34,252 bases of DNA. Origin: Bacillota bacterium (lineage in GTDB: Bacteria > Bacillota_C > Negativicutes > JAEYSJ01). Position numbers and translations under genes: made by a program. Within the stretch, counting starts at the first letter, position 1, and each line of letters starts with the position of its first letter. Positions 23,699 to 34,100 of the stretch are shown one piece after another. Under the pieces are notes generated by a model. The model did not search any database. It was not told the origin of the DNA and saw only the letters and a program-made list of their open reading frames with translations. Location of the stretch: positions 1 through 34,252 of the forward strand of contig JAEYSJ010000020.1 in NCBI GenBank assembly GCA_023434855.1, given 5' to 3'.

Positions 23699-25048
23699 GT
23701 GCAAACAAAAATAGATCATTTAGTTCGTGGAATTAGTGATAAGACAATTGCCAGACGGCGTGATTTTCACCAATATGCGGAAACAGCCTGGACTGAATTC
23801 CGCACAGCTTCAATTGTGGCTGATACATTGACCAATCTCGGCTATGAGGTTTTAGCCGGTGAAGAGGTTTTAGACAGCAATGCAATGATGGGAGTGCCGG
23901 CAGAAGAAGAATTGGTTCGTCATGCGCAGCGGGCGCTGTCACAGGGGGCTAACCCTGTTTGGGTGCAGAAAATGCAGGGAGGGAAGACGGGAGTAGTAGG
24001 GGTAATGACATTTATTAATCCCGGGCCTACGGTAACGCTGCGCTTTGACATGGATGCCAATGATGGTGTTGAGGCTATGGATAAACGGCACCGGCCGTAT
24101 AAGGAAGGTTTTGCGTCAATTAACCAAGGCGCCGCACATGCTTGCGGCCATGATGGACATATCGCTATTGGCCTGTCTGTGGCGGAAATTCTTGCCGGAT
24201 TAAAAAATGAACTGGGCGGCAAAGTAAAACTGATTTTTCAGCCTGCCGAAGAAGGAGCGCGCGGCGCCAAACCTATGGCAGCAAAAGGTATTGCCGACAA
24301 CTCAGATTACCTGCTTGGTATGCATTTGGGGTTAAAATTGGTTAAAACAGGACAATTTGCCGGCAATGTTAACGGCTTTTTGGCTACAAGTAAGTGTGAT
24401 GCCATATTTACCGGAGTTCCCGCCCATGCCGGTGTTTCTCCCGAAGCCGGCCGAAATGCGCTGCTGGCTGCGGCTACAGCGGTGCTTAATCTGCATGCAA
24501 TCTCCCGGCACAGCCGTGGCTTGTCACGAATTAATGTGGGACAAATGCACGCAGGTACTGGCTGGAATGTAATTCCAGCCAGCGCGGTTATTAAATTTGA
24601 AACAAGAGGAACAACCAACGAAATTAACGAATATATGGTTACTGAAGCGCAACGCATGATTGAAGGCGCTGCGTTGATGCATGGCGTGAAAGTAAATATA
24701 AGTGAAATGGGTGGTGCGGCAAGCTGCAGTAATTCACCTGGTTTGGTAACTGTTATTGAACAGGTAGCCCGGCGCCTGGGCATATTTCGGGAAATTATGC
24801 AGTCATGTGATTTTGGGGCCAGTGAGGATTGTACATATTTTATGGATAGGGTGCAGCAGTCCGGCGGGCAGGCCGCTTATATTGTTGTGGGCGCTGATTT
24901 GGCAGCCGGACACCACGATTGTTACTTCGATTTTGATGAAAAATCCCTTGATCTGTCAGTGGTTTTGTTGAGCAATTTAGCTGTTGAGTTACTATTAAAG
25001 CATGTTTGGGGTTCTATGCGCAACCCCCCAAATTTTTTGACGATGTAA
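23699..25048 (+). CDS. abgA: M20-family amidohydrolase, AbgA-like
   Basis: 449 residues. GTG 23699 is eight bases after AAAGGAG; the TTG at 23693 is too close. It aligns along its length with E. coli AbgA: RRDFHQYAETAWTEFRTAS at the N-terminus, HACGHDGHIAIGLSVAEIL with metal-binding Cys and His, QPAEEGARGAKPM with metal ligand/catalytic Glu, and LAAGHHDCYFDFDE at the end. AbgA is one subunit of p-aminobenzoyl-glutamate hydrolase. The partner AbgB and transporter AbgT are absent here, so the enzyme may act alone on another N-acyl amino acid or dipeptide. Cytoplasmic. Confidence 0.85.
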   Translation: MQTKIDHLVRGISDKTIARRRDFHQYAETAWTEFRTASIVADTLTNLGYEVLAGEEVLDSNAMMGVPAEEELVRHAQRALSQGANPVWVQKMQGGKTGVVGVMTFINPGPTVTLRFDMDANDGVEAMDKRHRPYKEGFASINQGAAHACGHDGHIAIGLSVAEILAGLKNELGGKVKLIFQPAEEGARGAKPMAAKGIADNSDYLLGMHLGLKLVKTGQFAGNVNGFLATSKCDAIFTGVPAHAGVSPEAGRNALLAAATAVLNLHAISRHSRGLSRINVGQMHAGTGWNVIPASAVIKFETRGTTNEINEYMVTEAQRMIEGAALMHGVKVNISEMGGAASCSNSPGLVTVIEQVARRLGIFREIMQSCDFGASEDCTYFMDRVQQSGGQAAYIVVGADLAAGHHDCYFDFDEKSLDLSVVLLSNLAVELLLKHVWGSMRNPPNFLTM

Positions 25049-25049
25049 T

Positions 25050-25092
25050 TAAATGGGCCGGGGGAATGGGCGACCGTTACCCGGCCCATTTA
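25050..25092 (+). terminator. Hairpin after the abgA-like gene
   Basis: TAAATGGGCCGGG (25050-25062) pairs perfectly with 25080-25092. There is no T run directly after, so termination is possible but not certain. Confidence 0.55.
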
Positions 25093-25195
25093 CGGTTTTA
25101 CCGGTTCTTACATGGAAAGCAACATTTAAAACAGCTAACGCTTATAGGGATCTGCTTACGAAACGGAAAAAATCGTACGCTAAGGAATTTATATT

Positions 25196-25236
25196 GGTCG
25201 TAACGGTCTAAATTTGCCGTGTTCGACCTTTTTTGT
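25196..25236 (+). terminator. Second hairpin with T run before the hydrolase gene
   Basis: GGTCG and ACGG arms pair with CCGT and CGACC, followed by TTTTTT. The rest of the 25049-25390 gap holds the palindrome at 25275-25290 and no gene. Confidence 0.6.
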
Positions 25237-25274
25237 TTGGTCGCCAGATATAATCGCCAAAAAGGGGTTATGGT

Positions 25275-25290
25275 AGCATGACGTCATGCT
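25275..25290. promoter_or_regulatory. Perfect 16-bp palindrome centred on TGACGTCA
   Basis: AGCATGACGTCATGCT, about 100 bases before the secreted hydrolase gene. It is a possible dimeric regulator site. The same octamer recurs at 26209-26216, after that gene. Confidence 0.4.
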
Positions 25291-25390
25291 TACAAATAAT
25301 ATTATTTGTAATGAAATTATAAGACAATTGTTATTGCGATATACAATGAATTCCAGTAGCATAAGACTATAAACCAAGGAGGGATTTTGT

Positions 25391-26149
25391 ATGAAATACT
25401 TATTGGTTGCATTGTTGTCTATCGTCCTTACCTTAGCACTAATAGACAATACCAATGCACAGGACTTGAAGTCGGAAGAAAACGCTGAGAAAAAGTATAT
25501 TGAAGAAAGAGATACTTTTTCATATAACGGTATGACATTACAGTACATGCTAGTTCTTCCCGCCGACTATTCCCGAATGGACCGTGCATGGCCAATGATT
25601 CTTTTTTTGCATGGAGGCTCTGGACGTGGACAGAACCTAGACTTGGTTAAGAGTTACGGACCTCCATTAATTGCAGAGGAGCAAAAAAATTTCCCTTTTG
25701 TCGTTTTAGCCCCACAGTGTCCCGAGGGAGAATACTGGACAACCAAAGCGGATATTTTAGCTGCATTACTAGATGACGTTTTAAAAAGATACCAGATCGA
25801 TCCGGATCGGGTTTACCTGACTGGAACAAGCATGGGTGGTAACGGTACATGGAATCTGGTCTGTCAGCACCCGGAATACTTTGCAGCAGTAACCCCTATG
25901 GCTGCTATTCCGTCAATTCCAAATATTTGGAATAAACGGCTTATATCTATGCCTATCTGGGCCTTTCATGGCGACAAAGACACAATATGCCCCATAGAAA
26001 CCGATGAGGCGATGATTAACGCACTTCGTGCACATGGAGCGTCTCCTCGTTTTACAATTCTACAAGGAAAAGGACACTACATCGGCGAAGATATGTACAA
26101 AAATCAGGATCTCTATGACTGGTTTCTTACAAATACTCGTCAGCATTAA
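25391..26149 (+). CDS. Secreted alpha/beta-hydrolase (esterase/PHB-depolymerase-like)
   Basis: 252 residues, behind CAAGGAGGG. A signal peptide (LLVALLSIVLTLALI, cleavage near NAQ) is followed by an alpha/beta-hydrolase with oxyanion motif FLHGGSGRG, nucleophile elbow GTSMGG (Ser about residue 143), acid in HGDKDTICP and His in GKGHYIGEDMY, a complete triad. The set FLHGGSG-GTSMGG-HGDKD fits phospholipase/carboxylesterase and PHB-depolymerase-like exported hydrolases such as those annotated as 'prolyl oligopeptidase family'. The substrate is unknown. It stands alone, bracketed by TGACGTCA palindromes. Confidence 0.83.
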   Translation: MKYLLVALLSIVLTLALIDNTNAQDLKSEENAEKKYIEERDTFSYNGMTLQYMLVLPADYSRMDRAWPMILFLHGGSGRGQNLDLVKSYGPPLIAEEQKNFPFVVLAPQCPEGEYWTTKADILAALLDDVLKRYQIDPDRVYLTGTSMGGNGTWNLVCQHPEYFAAVTPMAAIPSIPNIWNKRLISMPIWAFHGDKDTICPIETDEAMINALRAHGASPRFTILQGKGHYIGEDMYKNQDLYDWFLTNTRQH

Positions 26150-26199
26150 CCTTTCTAATGCATGCGTTGTACTGTAACTTCCGTGTCATTTTTAAGTAT

Positions 26200-26248
26200 A
26201 CCCTAACTTGACGTCAACCACTGTATTAAAATTACGTCAGATTAGGGT
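26200..26248. repeat. Inverted repeat downstream of the hydrolase
   Basis: ACCCTAACTTGACGT (26200-26214) is mirrored by 26234-26248 with two mismatches. There is no T run, so it is not a typical terminator. It contains a TTGACGTCAA palindrome (26208-26217). Nothing else was seen in 26150-26409 apart from the next ribosome site. Confidence 0.6.
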
Positions 26249-26409
26249 TGTTTATAGGGTGTAGCCAACATTTCTGACAAAACCACGTTAACAACTTGAT
26301 ATGAATTTTTTCAAGACAGGAAATACAGTTGATTCAACAATGTAAATAATTGTTATATTCGATTGTCGGCGGTGTCTCACGGCCAACTAAATCGTTTGGG
26401 GGAAAGCAC

Positions 26410-27144
26410 ATGAAGATAGTGGCTATTAATGGGAGCCCTAAAGGAAGAGACAGTAACACTAATGTTATGATTACTGCCTTTTTAGAAGGAGCTCAGGAAG
26501 CGGGAGCAAAAACCCTGAATGTCTTTTTAGCGGAAAAGGATATCAAATATTGTAGAGGTTGTTTATCTTGCCGTTTTAATCATGGGCAATGCGTGATTAA
26601 TGATGATATGGCGGAAATAATATCCCTTGAAAATGGAGCTAACGTCCTTCTTCTGGGGACTCCACTGTACTATTATCATATTTCTGGACTTTTAAAAGTT
26701 TATATGGATAGAAGCTACGTGAAAGGGTATGACTTAGGCTATGGCTATTTGGAAATGACTGCAACAGGGCAATATAAATCTACTGCAAAACCAGAAAAAC
26801 AAGTTCCCAAAATAGTGATGATGTCTAACTGTGGTAATACAGGAAGATCCATTTTTGAAGCTGTCTCTCAATGGATTAGAAAGACTGCTTTAATGATAGA
26901 TACGAAATTGCTTGGGGAAATTTACGCCACCCAAGGAATGCTCCTAACCTCTAGGAATGAAAAAGTACAACCTATTATTTCCGACTATTTACAATTATTA
27001 AAGAAGGCAGGGAAAGAAATTGCTACCAATGAGGCCATGTCATTGACGACAGAAAAAGCATTAGAAAATAGTTTTGTTCCTGATGAGATGTATATTAAGG
27101 GGCTTAACCGCCAGATCGACATCATGAGAAAGTCCAATTTATAA
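26410..27144 (+). CDS. Flavodoxin-fold NAD(P)H-dependent reductase (iron-sulfur flavoprotein type)
   Basis: 244 residues. I chose ATG 26410 behind GGGGGAAAG; an upstream in-frame start at 26350 has no ribosome site. N-terminal FMN-binding loop MKIVAINGSPKGRDSNTN, then a compact Cys motif YCRGCLSCRFNHGQC, which in iron-sulfur flavoproteins of anaerobes binds a 4Fe-4S cluster, and LLLGTPLYYYHISG as second flavin loop. These enzymes move electrons from ferredoxin or NAD(P)H to quinones, oxygen species or unknown acceptors. It is a single gene. The C-terminal 60 residues are helical and charged. Confidence 0.85.
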   Translation: MKIVAINGSPKGRDSNTNVMITAFLEGAQEAGAKTLNVFLAEKDIKYCRGCLSCRFNHGQCVINDDMAEIISLENGANVLLLGTPLYYYHISGLLKVYMDRSYVKGYDLGYGYLEMTATGQYKSTAKPEKQVPKIVMMSNCGNTGRSIFEAVSQWIRKTALMIDTKLLGEIYATQGMLLTSRNEKVQPIISDYLQLLKKAGKEIATNEAMSLTTEKALENSFVPDEMYIKGLNRQIDIMRKSNL

Positions 27145-27308
27145 CTTCGAAGATACAGCGAATTTTCTTCCAGTCCATAAAGTTTTTTGAATTTTAGTCT
27201 CAAAAACGATACTATACTTTTTGCAACAACAAGCCGCCCATCAACATAGAGGAAAAAATCTCTAATTTGATCTTGGGAACAGACCAAATTTTGGCCGTCA
27301 AAATTTCG

Positions 27309-27334
27309 GGGGTTTGCTCATAGAACCCCTGTTT
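27309..27334 (+). terminator. Weak terminator upstream of the pyr leader
   Basis: GGGGTT (27309-27314) pairs with 27324-27329, followed by TGTTT. It is short and the T run is poor. The rest of 27145-27340 shows no gene. Confidence 0.4.
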
Positions 27335-27352
27335 AATAGCTACAATACTATA

Positions 27353-27381
27353 TTGACAAATACCGCCAATATTATTATAAT
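27353..27381 (+). promoter_or_regulatory. Consensus promoter of the first pyr attenuator
   Basis: TTGACA (27353-27358), 17-base spacer, TATAAT (27376-27381): a perfect sigma-A match. Confidence 0.85.
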
Positions 27382-27401
27382 ATAAACAAAATAAAGTTGT
27401 G

Positions 27402-27490
27402 CCTTTAAACTGGTTCTGTGAGACTGGTAAGGAAGACAGATGTGATACTTTGATGCCTTCTTGCGCATTTCACAGGCCAAGAAGGCTTTT
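27402..27490 (+). promoter_or_regulatory. PyrR-type attenuator, first copy
   Basis: A PyrR-binding loop (CCTTTAA, then TTCTGTGAGACTGG and AAGG; 27402-27432) is followed by an intrinsic terminator: GCCTTCTTG (27455-27463) with 27478-27486, then TTTT. In Bacillus, PyrR with UMP stabilises this loop and so lets the terminator form. No gene lies between this terminator and the second promoter. Confidence 0.75.
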
Positions 27491-27544
27491 ATTATGCAAA
27501 AACCATTTATAATTATACAGTGAAATTTCACTTTATGGTCATTA

Positions 27545-27573
27545 TTGACAATTGATACTTGTCCTGATAGTAT
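27545..27573 (+). promoter_or_regulatory. Second pyr promoter
   Basis: TTGACA (27545-27550), 17 bases, TAGTAT (27568-27573). It lies after the first attenuator's terminator, so transcripts started here bypass the first attenuator. Confidence 0.6.
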
Positions 27574-27609
27574 ATATATAAGAAAAAGATGCATAAATAT
27601 TAATATTGT

Positions 27610-27638
27610 CTTTAATGCGGTCCTGCGAGACCGGAAAG
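27610..27638 (+). promoter_or_regulatory. PyrR-binding loop without a terminator of its own
   Basis: CTTTAATGC, GGTCCTGCGAGACCGG, AAAG: the best match in the window to the PyrR loop (TCCNGNGAG). No terminator lies between it and the next loop. Confidence 0.65.
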
Positions 27639-27686
27639 AATACTGTGGAGTTACGATTTATTAAAGTAAGAAAATACAAATACTAT

Positions 27687-27800
27687 CCTTTAAGTTGATC
27701 CAGTGAGGTCGGCAAGGAATTTGTGTACAGTTTGTTTATCTGGTAGAGCATACCGGATTTTTCAACATAACTCCTTGCCGAATGAGGCAGGGAGTTTTAT
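27687..27800 (+). promoter_or_regulatory. PyrR-type attenuator directly before pyrB
   Basis: PyrR loop 27687-27717 (CCTTTAA, GATCCAGTGAGGTCGG, AAGG). GGCAAGGA (27711-27718) can pair exactly with TCCTTGCC (27772-27779) as antiterminator. The same TCCTTGCC is the 5' arm of the terminator 27771-27779/27786-27794 with TTTT. These are the three alternative structures of classical pyr attenuation. Confidence 0.85.
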
Positions 27801-27820
27801 GTTGTGAAGGAGGAATTACC

Positions 27821-28777
27821 ATGAGTAAAAGTCAGGTATCTTTACGGGGTAAGGACATTTTAGGGTTGGAAAATATGAGTGTGGCTGAAATGCAGCTCAT
27901 ATTAGACTCGGCCAAGGAAATGAAAGGAATAATCGGGCGCGATATAAAAAAAGTGCCGACTTTGCGAGGTAAGTCTGTTATCAATCTGTTTTTTGAGCCC
28001 AGTACCAGGACAAGGACATCTTTTGAGCTTGCGGGAAAATATCTCGGTGCTGATGTTGTTAATATTACGGCCAGTGCCAGCAGCCTTGTTAAAGGAGAAA
28101 GTTTACGTGATACTTTACTCACAGTGGAGGCGATGGGAGTAGATATTATTGTTATGCGACATGAGGCCGAAGGATCGGCTTTATATGCTTCCAAAGCAGT
28201 AAAACCTGTCATTATTAACGCCGGCGACGGCGCTCATGAGCATCCTACCCAGGGACTGCTGGACATATTTAGTATTATAGAAGCAAAAAATAAAGTTAAC
28301 GGTCTTAAGGTGGCTATTGTTGGCGATGTTCTGCACAGCAGGGTGGCGCGCTCCAATATCTGGGGACTGCTAAAAATGGGAGCCGAGGTACATATTGCCG
28401 GCCCCCAGACTTTGCTGCCCAGAGATATCGAACAGGTTGGTGTGCAGGTGCACAACAGGGTTGAAGATGCGCTTGAAGGAGCAGATGTAGTTAATATCCT
28501 CAGAATACAACGGGAGCGCCAGCAAAAAGGATTGTTTCCATCCGCCCGGGAATATGCCCGTATTTTCGGTATCAACAAAGACCGTCTCGCTTTGGCTAAG
28601 CCGGACGCGCTAGTAATGCATCCGGGGCCCATGAACCGGGGACTTGAAATTTCGCCTGATGTAGCTTATAGTGATCAGTCTGTCATTCAGGAACAGGTGA
28701 AAAATGGTCTGGCTGTGAGAATGGCTATCTTGTTTTTGGTGCTGATGGGAGGTAAAGACATTGAAGCTATTGCTTAA
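27821..28777 (+). CDS. pyrB: Aspartate carbamoyltransferase catalytic subunit
   Basis: 318 residues. I chose ATG 27821, behind GAAGGAGGAATT; the longer frame from 27782 would run through the attenuator terminator. Carbamoyl-phosphate signature [15 protein letters not shown] near residue 52, then [21 protein letters not shown] and the aspartate-binding [11 protein letters not shown] near the C-terminus. It forms N-carbamoyl-aspartate in pyrimidine synthesis. No pyrI regulatory subunit follows, as in Bacillus-type enzymes. The 3' end overlaps pyrC by 17 bases. Confidence 0.96.
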   Translation: MSKSQVSLRGKDILGLENMSVAEMQLILDSAKEMKGIIGRDIKKVPTLRGKSVINLFFEPSTRTRTSFELAGKYLGADVVNITASASSLVKGESLRDTLLTVEAMGVDIIVMRHEAEGSALYASKAVKPVIINAGDGAHEHPTQGLLDIFSIIEAKNKVNGLKVAIVGDVLHSRVARSNIWGLLKMGAEVHIAGPQTLLPRDIEQVGVQVHNRVEDALEGADVVNILRIQRERQQKGLFPSAREYARIFGINKDRLALAKPDALVMHPGPMNRGLEISPDVAYSDQSVIQEQVKNGLAVRMAILFLVLMGGKDIEAIA

Positions 28778-30050
28778 AGGTGGACGACTTATTAATCCGG
28801 CGCAAAACTTTGACGATGTAAGTGATATATTAATTGAAAATGGTTGTATTGCTAATATTGGAAAAAACTTAACATGTGACGGGGCTCAGGTGTTTGATGC
28901 TCAGGGATTGGTAATTGCCCCCGGACTGGTAGATATGCATGTACACTTTCGGGAACCTGGGCTGGAAGCCAAGGAAGACGTGGGTTCAGGTACAAGGGCA
29001 GCTGCGGCGGGCGGTTTTACTTCTGTTGCCTGCATGCCTAACACAAAGCCGGTTGTGGATCAGGCTATCCTGGTGGCCGGCTTGATTCAGCGCGCCCAAA
29101 CTGAAGGTGTAGTTAACCTTAAGGTAATCGGGGCATTAAGTAAAGGTCAGGAAGGCAAGGAACTGGCGGAAATCGGCGATATGCTGTTGACCGGAGCGGT
29201 AGCGATATCTGATGACGGTCATTTTTTGGATAATGCGCGTTTACTGAAGACCGGTTTGGAATACACAGGTATGTTTGGCAAGCCGGTTATTTCTCACGCC
29301 GAAGATGAATCGTTGGCAGGGGAAGGTCATATGCATGAGGGAGCGGTATCGGCAATGCTTGGCATCAAAGGACGTCCTTCTGTAGCCGAAGATATTGCTG
29401 TAGCCCGTGATGTTATGCTGGCGGAATATACGGGAGCACATATTCATATTGCCCATGTCAGCAGTAAAGGGGCGGTGGAATTAATCCGGCAGGCCAAAAA
29501 ACGCGGTGTGAAAGTAACTGCTGAAGTTACCCCGCATCATTTAACGCTGACAGACAAAGCGGTTACCGGTTTTGACACTGCTACCAAGGTAAACCCTCCC
29601 CTCCGTTCTGAAGAACATGTGGCGGCTTTACACGAAGGTCTGAAAGATGGTACTATTGATGCCATTGCAACTGACCATGCGCCGCATGCCTTTGAAGAAA
29701 AGGATATGGAGTTCCGTTATGCGCCCAGCGGTTTTGCCGGTTTGGAAACAGCGTTGGGGGTTGTTCTTACCGCACTTTATCATACAGGTAAATTTACTTT
29801 AGCAGAAATCATCGACCGCATGGCCACAGCACCGGCCCGAATTTTAGGACTTGATGCCGGGGTGCTGAAGGTGGGGACGCCGGCTGATATTACCGTTATT
29901 GATCCTGATGTGGAATGGATTGTTGACAGCCGTCAGTTTTATACCAGAGGCAAGCATACGCCTTTTGACGGTAAAAAGCTTAAAGGCAGAGCTGTTGCCA
30001 CTATTGTGGGCGGTAAGGTGATTATGCAGAATAGCGAGGTGCATGAATGA
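28761..30050 (+). CDS. pyrC: Dihydroorotase
   Basis: 429 residues, the long (type I, Bacillus-like) form. TTG start inside the pyrB end, with GGAGGT eight bases before it. Metal-binding motifs: [33 protein letters not shown] and [12 protein letters not shown] with the catalytic Asp. It closes carbamoyl-aspartate to dihydroorotate. The overlap with pyrB and the 4-base overlap (ATGA) with carA suggest translational coupling. Confidence 0.96.
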   Translation: MKLLLKGGRLINPAQNFDDVSDILIENGCIANIGKNLTCDGAQVFDAQGLVIAPGLVDMHVHFREPGLEAKEDVGSGTRAAAAGGFTSVACMPNTKPVVDQAILVAGLIQRAQTEGVVNLKVIGALSKGQEGKELAEIGDMLLTGAVAISDDGHFLDNARLLKTGLEYTGMFGKPVISHAEDESLAGEGHMHEGAVSAMLGIKGRPSVAEDIAVARDVMLAEYTGAHIHIAHVSSKGAVELIRQAKKRGVKVTAEVTPHHLTLTDKAVTGFDTATKVNPPLRSEEHVAALHEGLKDGTIDAIATDHAPHAFEEKDMEFRYAPSGFAGLETALGVVLTALYHTGKFTLAEIIDRMATAPARILGLDAGVLKVGTPADITVIDPDVEWIVDSRQFYTRGKHTPFDGKKLKGRAVATIVGGKVIMQNSEVHE

Positions 30051-31111
30051 AAGGAAAACTAGTACTGGAAGACGGCAGTATTTTTTGTGGCGAGATGTTA
30101 ACCGATACCTGCGCAGTCGGCGAGGTGGTATTCAATACAGGCATGACAGGTTATCAGGAGGTATTGACAGATCCTTCTTATTGTGGGCAGATTGTCACGA
30201 TGACTTATCCGCTTATCGGCAATTACGGGGTAAATAACATATTTGATCAGGCAAAGCAATCTTATGTGCATGGTTTTGTTATTAGCGAACTGTGTGAACG
30301 ACCGAATAACTGGCAAATGGAAGGCGATTTCAAAAGTTATTTGCTGGAACGCAATATTCCCTGTATTTATGGTGTTGATACCAGGGCGATTACCAGGCGG
30401 ATCCGTTCCCTGGGGACTATGAAAGGCGTAATTGTGCCTGCGGACAAAACGGAATCGGAAGTGTCCCGCTATCTTGCCACTTCTCTGGACCCTGAAGTAG
30501 TAAAAGAGGTAACAACACGTGAAATATATAGAATCCCCGGCAGCGGACCCCATGTGGTAGTCATGGATTTTGGCATTAAGCGTAATATTCTCAATTCATT
30601 ATCCCGAATAGGTTGTGATTTGACTGTTGTACCGGCACAAACTTCTATGCAGGAAATTATGGCGCTTAATCCTGCAGGCGTATTCTTATCTAACGGTCCG
30701 GGGGATCCTAAAGATGTCCCTTTCGCTATTGATACCGTGAAAGAACTGATTGGTAAAAAACCTGTTTTCGGGATTTGTCTGGGTCATCAATTATTGGCTC
30801 TAGCCTTCGGTGGCGATACCTATAAACTGAAATTCGGCCATCGCGGCACTAATCAGCCGGTAAAAAATTTACTTGTGAACAGGGTTCATATTACTTCTCA
30901 AAATCATGGTTATGCGGTAAATGAAGAGTCACTTGCAGACAAGGATTTGTATATTACTCACCGGGCAGTCAACGACGGCACAGTTGAGGGCATGCGTCAC
31001 CGCAACTTGCCGATATTTTCTGTGCAATATCACCCTGAGGCGGCGCCAGGACCGGATGATAATACCTACCTGTTTGATGAATTTTGGACGCTGCTGGGCA
31101 AGGGGGAATAA
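30047..31111 (+). CDS. carA: Carbamoyl-phosphate synthase small (glutaminase) subunit
   Basis: 354 residues. The N-terminal CarA domain ([31 protein letters not shown]) is followed by a class I glutamine amidotransferase with nucleophile Cys in [22 protein letters not shown], and the His/Glu pair in [11 protein letters not shown]. It supplies ammonia from glutamine to CarB through a tunnel. It starts at an ATGA overlap with pyrC and ends 2 bases before carB. Confidence 0.97.
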   Translation: MKGKLVLEDGSIFCGEMLTDTCAVGEVVFNTGMTGYQEVLTDPSYCGQIVTMTYPLIGNYGVNNIFDQAKQSYVHGFVISELCERPNNWQMEGDFKSYLLERNIPCIYGVDTRAITRRIRSLGTMKGVIVPADKTESEVSRYLATSLDPEVVKEVTTREIYRIPGSGPHVVVMDFGIKRNILNSLSRIGCDLTVVPAQTSMQEIMALNPAGVFLSNGPGDPKDVPFAIDTVKELIGKKPVFGICLGHQLLALAFGGDTYKLKFGHRGTNQPVKNLLVNRVHITSQNHGYAVNEESLADKDLYITHRAVNDGTVEGMRHRNLPIFSVQYHPEAAPGPDDNTYLFDEFWTLLGKGE

Positions 31112-31113
31112 TT

Positions 31114-34100
31114 ATGCCGAAAAAAGAAACTTTGCATAAAGTAATGGTAATCGGTTCAGGCCCGATCGTGATTGGGCAGGCTGCTGAATTTGACTATGCA
31201 GGTACACAGGCCTGCCGGGCTTTACGTGATGAAGGGCTGGAGGTAGTATTGGTAAACAGCAATCCGGCAACTATTATGACTGATGCCAATATCGCGGACC
31301 GGGTTTATATTGAGCCATTGACACCCGAGTTTCTGGAGGAAGTCATCGCTAAAGAAAGACCTGACGGCTTGTTGGCTACTTTGGGAGGCCAGGCGGGGCT
31401 TAATTTGGCGGTAAAATTGGCCGAGCAAGGTATTTTAGCCAAATATGATGTTGAGCTTTTGGGAACGTCGCTGGAAGCTATCAAGAAAGCCGAAGACCGG
31501 GAAATGTTTAAGGACACTATGCAGGAAATTGGCCAGCCGATACCGGAAAGCACTATTGTCGAAGATATTGAGAGCGCCCGGAAATTTGCCCATGAAATAG
31601 GTTATCCCATTATTGTTCGTCCTGCCTATACTTTAGGTGGTACAGGCGGTGGTATTGTATTTAACGAGAATGAATTGGTGGATGTTGTCAACCGGGGATT
31701 AAAGTACAGCATGATTGGGCAGGTGCTGATCGAACGCAGTGTGGCCGGCTGGAAGGAAATAGAGTATGAGGTAATGCGCGACGCTGCGGATAATTGTATT
31801 GTGGTTTGTAATATGGAGAATTTTGACCCTGTAGGCATTCATACAGGTGACAGCATTGTGGTAGCTCCTTCGCAGACACTAACTGATTATGAATACCAGA
31901 TGCTGAGAAGCGCTTCACTGAAGATTATCCGTTCGTTAGGGATTGAGGGCGGCTGTAATGTGCAATATGCCTTAGATACTAACAGCAGCAAGTATTATGT
32001 TATTGAGGTAAATCCACGGGTAAGCCGTTCCAGTGCCCTTGCATCCAAAGCGACCGGTTATCCAATTGCTAAGGTTGCCAGTAAAATCGCTGTTGGTTAT
32101 CATTTGGATGAGATACAGAATGCAGTTACGCAAAAAACCATGGCTTGTTTCGAACCAACACTGGATTATCTTGTTGTCAAATTTCCCCGTTGGCCCTTTG
32201 ATAAATTTATTTTTGCCGATAGGATTCTAGGTACGCAAATGAAGGCTACCGGTGAGGTAATGTCCATTGACCGTTCCTTTGAAGGGGCTTTGTTAAAGGC
32301 GGTGCGTTCACTGGAAATAGGGCTGCACCGGCTGCATATCCCGGAAATAGCGGCATTATCAACAGATGAAATCCGCAATAATCTGAAACTGGCCAACGAT
32401 GAGCGTTTGTTTGTGGTGGCTGAGGCTTTGCGCCGTGATATTCCAATTGATGAAATCTATTCGATAACCGGCATAGATAAATTTTTCCTGGAAAAAATTC
32501 TAAACATTATTAGTATGGAAAACAAGCTGCACTCAGCCAAACTTGACACTGAATTGATGCAGTCAGCGAAAAAAATGGGTTTTGCCGATCGGACCATTGC
32601 TGAACTGACAGGCAAGACATGGGAAGATATAAGAGACTTGCGTAAATGCCAGCAAATTTTACCAAGTTATAAAATGGTGGATACCTGTGCAGCCGAATTT
32701 GAAGCAGTAACACCGTATTATTATTCAACCTATGCCCAGGAAGACGAGGTCGCCACAACTGACAGACGGAAGGTTATGGTGCTTGGTTCAGGGCCGATAC
32801 GTATCGGACAAGGAGTGGAATTTGACTATTGCTCGGTTCACTCGGTTTGGGCACTCAGGGAGCTGGGTTTAGAGTCCATTATCGTCAATAACAACCCTGA
32901 GACGGTAAGTACCGATTTTGATACTTCAGACAGACTGTATTTTGAGCCGCTTACACCGGAAGATGTACTGAATATTATCGATAAAGAGCAGCCGGAAGGA
33001 GTAATAGTTCAATTCGGCGGGCAAACTGCCATCAATCTTGCCGGGCCGTTAGCCAGAAACGGAATTAAGATTATGGGGACCAGTGTGGAAGATATCGACA
33101 GGGCGGAGGACCGGGAAAAGTTTGACGAAGTGTTGGAGGAAAACGGAATTCCTCGCCCGCGTGGAGCGAGTGTCACCAGTGCGGAAGCAGCAGTGGCAGC
33201 AGCCAGGGACATTGGTTATCCGGTAGTGGTCCGGCCTTCTTATGTGCTTGGCGGCCGGGCTATGGAGATAGTCTATAATGAAGCAGAGCTGACAGACTAC
33301 ATGGGGAGGGCGGTAAAGGCTTCCCCTGAGCATCCGGTACTTGTGGACCGGTATATGCAGGGTACCGAAGTAGAAGTAGACGCTATTTCGGACGGACAGG
33401 ACGTGCTTATTCCAGGAATTATGGAACACGTTGAACGGGCCGGCGTGCATTCCGGGGACAGTATTGCCGTGTATCCTACCCAAACATTATCCGCCAAGGT
33501 AATTAGTATCATTGTGGATTATACCAAACGTCTGGCGGTAAGCCTGAAAGTTAAGGGACTAATTAATATCCAATATGTAGTTGTGGACGAAAAGGTGTAT
33601 GTGATTGAAGTTAATCCCCGTTCAAGCCGCACTATCCCATTTTTGAGCAAGGTCACCGGTGTTCCGATGGTCAATGTCGCTACTAAAGTAGCAATGGGGG
33701 CAACTTTGACAAAGTTAGGCTATCAACCGGGGTTATTGCCGCCCAAGCCATATATTGCGGTTAAAGCGCCCGTATTTTCCTTTGCCAAGATGCAGCAAGT
33801 TGATATTTCTCTTGGGCCGGAAATGAAGTCCACCGGTGAGGTAATGGGCACTGATTACCATTACGCCCGTGCCTTGTATAAAGCAATCGTTGCCGCCGGT
33901 ATGAACATACCCGACCATGGTACGGTGCTGTTTACTGTAGCTGATAAAGACAAAGAAGAAGCAGGTGAGCTGGCGAAAAACTTTGCCGAACTAGGTTATA
34001 ATCTTGTGGCTACCGCCGGAACTGCCAAGTATTTACAATCTCTCGGTCTGAAAGTTGATATTGTGCACAAAGTGCATGAGCATAAACCTGATATTATCCA

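Noticed and set aside
25006..25203. 65-residue plus-strand ORF after the abgA-like gene
   Set aside because: It overlaps the gene end and two hairpins and has no ribosome site.
27340..27594. Minus-strand ORF of 84 residues in the pyr leader
   Set aside because: It overlaps a consensus promoter, a PyrR loop and a terminator on the plus strand. Its product is low-complexity and hydrophobic.
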